DNA from: Spirosoma spitsbergense DSM 19989
GTDB taxonomy: Bacteria > Bacteroidota > Bacteroidia > Cytophagales > Spirosomataceae
Length of the DNA stretch: 57,640 nt
Reading direction: 5' to 3'
Assembly (NCBI RefSeq): GCF_000374085.1
Contig: NZ_KB893552.1
Location: 1 to 57,640 of the forward strand
Below are positions 54,026-57,640 of the stretch, in pieces; position 1 is the first letter of the stretch, and every line of letters starts with the position of its first letter. The translations under genes were made by a program, and so were the position numbers. The notes beneath the pieces were generated by a model. That model did not search any database and was not told where the DNA came from. It saw only the letters and a list, made by a program, of their open reading frames with translations.

Positions 54026-55357
54026 TCAGGTCCATTTTTCTTTCATCGCATCATATAGCGACCGTACCTCCTTTTTTTCGTAATCGGTAGCCAGTGTTTC
54101 CTGAGCATGGGCTACCACTAGCAAAGCCTGCTCACGGATAATAGCTTTTCGGTTCTCGTCTACTATACAGTCGCTTATCAGCGCCAACGCCTGAATTATC
54201 CGCCGGAGAACAGCGTGATTTCCTTTGGCATTAATCCGGACCAGATCGAAAGCCAGTCGGATATATCCTTCAAAATCAGCCGATAACACAAATACCCTCA
54301 GGTGCTTACCGTCAGAGCGGAGGGGAGTCGGAAAGTCGCGGTGAGCCAGCTGCGACACGATGGCTCCCAGGTAATCGACCGCCATAACAGCCGTTGTGGT
54401 GTCGTTGATACCGGGCGACAAAGCTTTTAGCGCGATATCGACCAACTGTTGAATACCGAAGGACACATCCTGACTGATACTCCGGTTCCGGCCAATGCTA
54501 ACGTATTTGATCAAATCATCCGGCCAGTCGGCTTCATCCGGATCCGGCCGTTCCATACCACTGCGCACGCTGAAAATAACCGAGTTCTCACCCACAAAGG
54601 CGCCCATGTCCCGGTCAATCCGCAGCACCACCTTATGTTCGATAGCCCACTGGAGTAACCCATCCGTATTAATTCGCTGCAGATAGCCCGTATGGCTGGA
54701 CACGACTGGATGCCAACCCGTGTTGTCATTGCTGTACTCCAGTGCGGTTTTTGTTTCTTCCGGATCATCAATAGGATCACCAAACTTATCGGGATAAAGG
54801 CTTTTAATGGCATCGACCGTTTCCTGGTGGATGTGCCGAACTATGGTACCCGTTTGTAGCGATTCGGCAATGTGGTGGATGAACAAAATGAGGGCAGCTA
54901 CTCCACCTAAGGCCAGAATGAGCCCCACCAGCACGGCTGTGCCAGGTACGAACTTATTTTCATCGGTTCCCCGAATGGTACGCAGCACAATCAGGCAGTA
55001 CGTAAATATGGCCACAAAATAGCCCATCACGATCTGATTGATCCGATCGGCCATAAAATTCCGCAACAGCCGGGGTGAGTACTGGCTACTCACCTGTGTT
55101 ATGGTCGTTAGCGTCAGGGAGAAAGCCAGGGCGGCAACGGTAAGCATGGAACCGGCAATAGCTGTGAGCATCCCCCGCGACCCTTCCGCTCCTACGCCAA
55201 ACAGTAATGGATACTGTTTGGTACCATTCCAGGAGGTATTGGCATCGAATTCGATCAGCCCACCAGCCAGCCCTATGGCCGTAATGACCAATAGCCCTGG
55301 TACAAACCAGAGTGATTCCTGTAGTTGCTGCCAGTAGTGTCGAAACCGTGTATTCAT
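54026..55357 (-). CDS. DUF2254 family membrane protein
   Basis: The 443-residue protein begins with four membrane helices (about 18-37, 62-84, 110-130 and 140-162; SLWFVPGLLVITAIGLAGGL first) and has the DUF2254 body with TQVSSQYSPRLLRNFMADRI between helices. The soluble C-terminal part contains FSVRSGMERPDPDEADWPDD, FGIQQLVDIALKALSPGIND and TTAVMAVDYLGAI, which is the most conserved segment of the family. No biochemical function is known. It is probably co-transcribed with the DUF1622 gene. The start at 55357 is preceded by a 320-base non-coding region. Confidence 0.88.
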   Translation of the reverse strand: MNTRFRHYWQQLQESLWFVPGLLVITAIGLAGGLIEFDANTSWNGTKQYPLLFGVGAEGSRGMLTAIAGSMLTVAALAFSLTLTTITQVSSQYSPRLLRNFMADRINQIVMGYFVAIFTYCLIVLRTIRGTDENKFVPGTAVLVGLILALGGVAALILFIHHIAESLQTGTIVRHIHQETVDAIKSLYPDKFGDPIDDPEETKTALEYSNDNTGWHPVVSSHTGYLQRINTDGLLQWAIEHKVVLRIDRDMGAFVGENSVIFSVRSGMERPDPDEADWPDDLIKYVSIGRNRSISQDVSFGIQQLVDIALKALSPGINDTTTAVMAVDYLGAIVSQLAHRDFPTPLRSDGKHLRVFVLSADFEGYIRLAFDLVRINAKGNHAVLRRIIQALALISDCIVDENRKAIIREQALLVVAHAQETLATDYEKKEVRSLYDAMKEKWT

Positions 55358-55677
55358 CGAGAAACCATTTATAGCTATTCTGATTAACCAGGTCTGTAAA
55401 AAATGGTTACAAAAACCGGCTGACCGTGCCTTTCAGATTACCAGGGTATTTCCCGAATACCCTTTTCATTTCGCAGAAAATAGGGTAAACCAACGCCTTT
55501 TCGTTTGTCTGCCGATACACAATGCGGCTAACATCTGCGGGTTTTGGACAATTGTAGCGTAAAACACAGTGAATATACTGATTCAGACGAAGCTAAATAT
55601 AAGAGAAAAAGACATAAGCTACTGGCAGTTAATGCCTTGCACTTCTTCTCTTACGTCCTTTCAACGCTGAGTTAGTA
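55358..55677. other. Intergenic region before DUF2254 gene
   Basis: This 320-base gap holds the DUF2254 promoter region near 55360-55450 (no clear motif), a weak terminator for the efflux lipoprotein gene at 55600-55653, and otherwise nothing that I can identify. Confidence 0.45.
55600..55653 (-). terminator. Weak terminator after the efflux lipoprotein gene
   Basis: A 12-bp stem with one mismatch (TAAGAGAAAAAG at 55600-55611 with 55642-55653) and a long loop lies 25 bases after the stop codon. On the minus strand it ends in CTTTTTCTCTTATATTT. Confidence 0.55.
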
Positions 55678-57138
55678 TTACTCCCAGCCACCACCCAGCG
55701 AACGATACAGTTCCGTTAGCGCCAGAAACTGAGCCTGCTTGGTAGTGATCAGTGCCAGTTCCGCTTCCAGTACGCTGCGCTGTGCCGTAATCACTTCCAG
55801 GTAAGAAGCATACCCTCCCGCAAACAGGTCATTGGATGTAGCCACAGCCTTACGTAATACGTCGACTTCCTGGCTCTGCAAATCAGCTACGGCCCGATAG
55901 TTCTCAACACCCCGCAAATTGGTAACCACCTCGCTGAAGCCCGTCAGCACGGTCTGCCGATAGCGGTAAAAAGTTTCCCGGCTTTGGGCAACCGACTGCC
56001 CGTAATTGGCTTTCAGAAACCGGCGGTTGAACACAGGGGCAGTCAGGCCGCCCAGCAAACCAGCCGCAATGGACGCTGGATTAAGCAGCGTTTCAGGCCG
56101 GAACGAATTCACTCCTACGTAGGCCGACAAATTGAGCGAAGGCAGGAACGACGCACGAGCTACATCGATGTCGATATTGGCGGCTTGTAATTCCAGTTCA
56201 GCCTGCCGGATATCGGGTCGGCGGGTAAGCATCTGGGTGGGTAACCCCACCAGCACCTGACCGGGCAACTCCCACTCCTGGAGCGATTTACCCCGTTCGA
56301 TGGGTTGCGGAAAGCGGCCCATCAGCCGATTCAACTGGTTTTCTGTCTCGATAATTTGCTGCAGAATCCGACGCTGCCGACTTCGGGTGTTGAGCAACTG
56401 GGCCGTAAACTGCTGCACAGCCAGTTCCGTTACCCGCCCCGCCAGTTTCTGCACCTTCACCAGTTCGACCGCATTTTGCTGAAGATCGATATTTTTCTGG
56501 ATAATCTCCTGCTCACCGTCCAGGGCCAGCAGCGCGTAGTAGTACCGGGCAACTTCAGCCACTAAAGAGGTAATCACCAGATTACGGCCTTCCTGCGAAG
56601 CCAGGAACCGGATGTAAGCGGCTTTCCGGCGGTTGCGCAGTTTTCCCCAGAGGTCAACCTCCCAGGTACTGCGGGCACCCAGAAAAAAATCGGGCGTGGG
56701 ATTAGGAGCCAGTTGATTACCCGATACATTATCGGATAAGTTCGTGTCGTAATTACCCACCCCACTCATGGTGTACTTCCCAAACCGGTCAACACCCGCC
56801 GAAGCCGCCAGATCGACCTGCGGCATCAGAAAACCCTGACTGTAGTTGTAACCCGCCCGCGCCACCTCGATCCGTTGCGTAGCTATCCGTAAATCCAGAT
56901 TGCCAGCCAGCGTCGTATCGATGAGGTGAATCAGATACGGATCATTGAAAAAGGTATGCCAGTTTTCGGTACCGATACTGGTCGAATCGTCACTACCAAC
57001 AAAGAAAACGGGCGTTGGCCGGGCAGATGGCTGTTGCAGAGGCTGGTAGATCATCTGACAACCACCCACGGCAAACAACAGAAAAAGGGGAAGATAATAC
57101 TGTATTTTAATCAATTTGTTCTTGAATGACTGCACCAT
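55678..57138 (-). CDS. NodT-type outer-membrane efflux lipoprotein
   Basis: The 486-residue protein is a TolC-like channel of the NodT lipoprotein class. A signal ending FAVGGC places the lipidated Cys near residue 27. The mature protein has DPYLIHLIDTTLAGNLDLRI, FLGARSTWEVDLWGKLRNRR (the usual GxxxWEVDLWG motif), TQMLTRRPDIRQAELELQAA and the second-repeat SGGYASYLEVITAQRSVLEA-type end (here FAGGYASYLEV). It exports with an RND permease whose gene overlaps its start by 32 bases. The pump runs into the window edge, so adaptor and substrate are not visible. Confidence 0.9.
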   Translation of the reverse strand: MVQSFKNKLIKIQYYLPLFLLFAVGGCQMIYQPLQQPSARPTPVFFVGSDDSTSIGTENWHTFFNDPYLIHLIDTTLAGNLDLRIATQRIEVARAGYNYSQGFLMPQVDLAASAGVDRFGKYTMSGVGNYDTNLSDNVSGNQLAPNPTPDFFLGARSTWEVDLWGKLRNRRKAAYIRFLASQEGRNLVITSLVAEVARYYYALLALDGEQEIIQKNIDLQQNAVELVKVQKLAGRVTELAVQQFTAQLLNTRSRQRRILQQIIETENQLNRLMGRFPQPIERGKSLQEWELPGQVLVGLPTQMLTRRPDIRQAELELQAANIDIDVARASFLPSLNLSAYVGVNSFRPETLLNPASIAAGLLGGLTAPVFNRRFLKANYGQSVAQSRETFYRYRQTVLTGFSEVVTNLRGVENYRAVADLQSQEVDVLRKAVATSNDLFAGGYASYLEVITAQRSVLEAELALITTKQAQFLALTELYRSLGGGWE

Positions 57139-57640
57139 TGGGGTGGGATTGGCTAATTTCTAAAACAGACTCGTCTTCGTGGGCAGGCTTGGAGTGGTCA
57201 TCCTTGCGGGATGATTTACCGGATTTAAGCCGTTCGGCCAGTTTGGCAAAGGCTACATACAGGCCGGGTACCAGCACCAGTCCAAAAATAGTACCGGTAA
57301 ACATACCCCCGGCGGCTGCGGTACCAATAGACCGGTTACCGATCGCACCGGCACCCGATGCTATACAGAGCGGAATAAGGCCCGCAATGAACGCAAACGA
57401 AGTCATTAAAATAGGGCGGAGACGGGAAACGGCTCCTTCCATCGCGGCTTTCACAATGGGTACCCCTGCTTTTTGTCGCTGGTTGGCAAACTCCACAATG
57501 AGAATGGCGTTCTTGCCCAGCAACCCAATGAGCATAACCAGGGCCACCTGAGCATAAATATTATTCTGCAAACCAGCCAGTTGCAGGAAGGCAAACGACC
57601 CAAAAATACCGGCGGGTAAGGATAGAATAACGGGTAAGGG
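57107..57640 (-). CDS. RND efflux transporter, C-terminal part (partial)
   Basis: The frame is open from the window edge (57640) to a stop at 57107, about 177 residues. It shows the last part of an RND permease: PAGIFGSFAFLQLAGLQNNI, then LIGLLGKNAILIVEFANQRQ, RPILMTSFAFIAGLIPLCIA and the final helix VPGLYVAFAKLAERLKSG. A 45-residue hydrophilic tail (KDDHSKPAHEDESVLEISQS) is longer than usual. It overlaps the start of the downstream efflux lipoprotein gene by 32 bases, so expression is coupled. The rest of the gene lies outside the window. Confidence 0.92.
   Translation of the reverse strand, partial: PLPVILSLPAGIFGSFAFLQLAGLQNNIYAQVALVMLIGLLGKNAILIVEFANQRQKAGVPIVKAAMEGAVSRLRPILMTSFAFIAGLIPLCIASGAGAIGNRSIGTAAAGGMFTGTIFGLVLVPGLYVAFAKLAERLKSGKSSRKDDHSKPAHEDESVLEISQSHPNGAVIQEQID

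Noticed and set aside
1..57640. CRISPR arrays, tRNA and rRNA genes
   Set aside because: No regularly spaced identical repeats and no cloverleaf or rRNA-like conserved sequence were found by eye. A covariance-model scan would be needed to exclude small structured RNAs.

Overview
The window reads as a chromosomal segment of a member of the Bacteroidota, most likely Cytophagales near Spirosoma. This is an inference from content, not from a database match. The indicators are TonB-dependent receptors with CarboxypepD-regulatory-like N-termini, a protein with a gliding-motility-type (CHU_C) C-terminus, T9SS-like tails, LytS/LytTR signalling, GH2/GH15/GH28 glycoside hydrolases, a DUF6132 relic and start sites without Shine-Dalgarno sequences. 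I saw no tRNA, rRNA, CRISPR array, prophage or replication origin.

Layout. 1-290: the end of an insertion sequence with a truncated transposase. 291-2050: DUF421 and MscS membrane proteins, then a decayed rhodanese tail. 2254-4563: a secreted PQQ-type sugar dehydrogenase with duplicated C-terminal modules. 4620-9506: rhodanese, amino-acid permease, a multicopper oxidase fused to a CopB-like outer-membrane domain, and a membrane-anchored sensor-like protein. 9826-13176: a small secreted protein, a LytS/LytTR pair and a PIN-domain toxin-antitoxin pair. 13244-18158: AraC regulator, GH2 enzyme and an ArsR-SRPBCC operon with a double palindromic operator. 18718-21420: a T9SS type B surface protein. 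22147-27795: a tripartite RND efflux operon. 27964-30637: a Uma2-family gene broken by a 97-bp tandem duplication, and a GH15 enzyme. 30837-36604: an ECF sigma factor, its probable anti-sigma factor, a Spy-like protein, DUF6515, a PepSY-like protein and an outer-membrane barrel receptor, all on the minus strand. 36955-44145: a sulfur and persulfide detoxification region. 44479-47324: an NnrU-like membrane methyltransferase and a B12-binding radical SAM protein. 47574-57640: small secreted proteins, GH28, a TonB receptor behind a metal-regulator-like palindrome, DUF1622 and DUF2254 membrane proteins, and the start of a second RND efflux system that runs off the window.

Two regulatory signals stand out. 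First, a CRP/FNR-like dyad GTGA-N6-TCAC lies 57-67 bases ahead of the free rhodanese (4983), the OprD-like porin (38399) and the CstB-like persulfide dioxygenase-rhodanese (43287, with a second copy at 43319). A degenerate copy precedes the TauE/SafE exporter (44193). This suggests one regulon for sulfane-sulfur detoxification scattered over 40 kb. Second, an identical two-block element, CGACCGCAAGTT-N12-GGGGCCTA, precedes both the ECF sigma gene and the DUF6515 gene. It is a strong candidate for the promoter that this sigma factor itself recognises, and it also fixes the sigma start codon at a GTG.

Several loci are visibly broken or rearranged: the Uma2 gene, a DUF6132 gene with an in-frame amber codon, a rhodanese remnant that with the intact gene brackets the PQQ dehydrogenase, and the truncated transposase.
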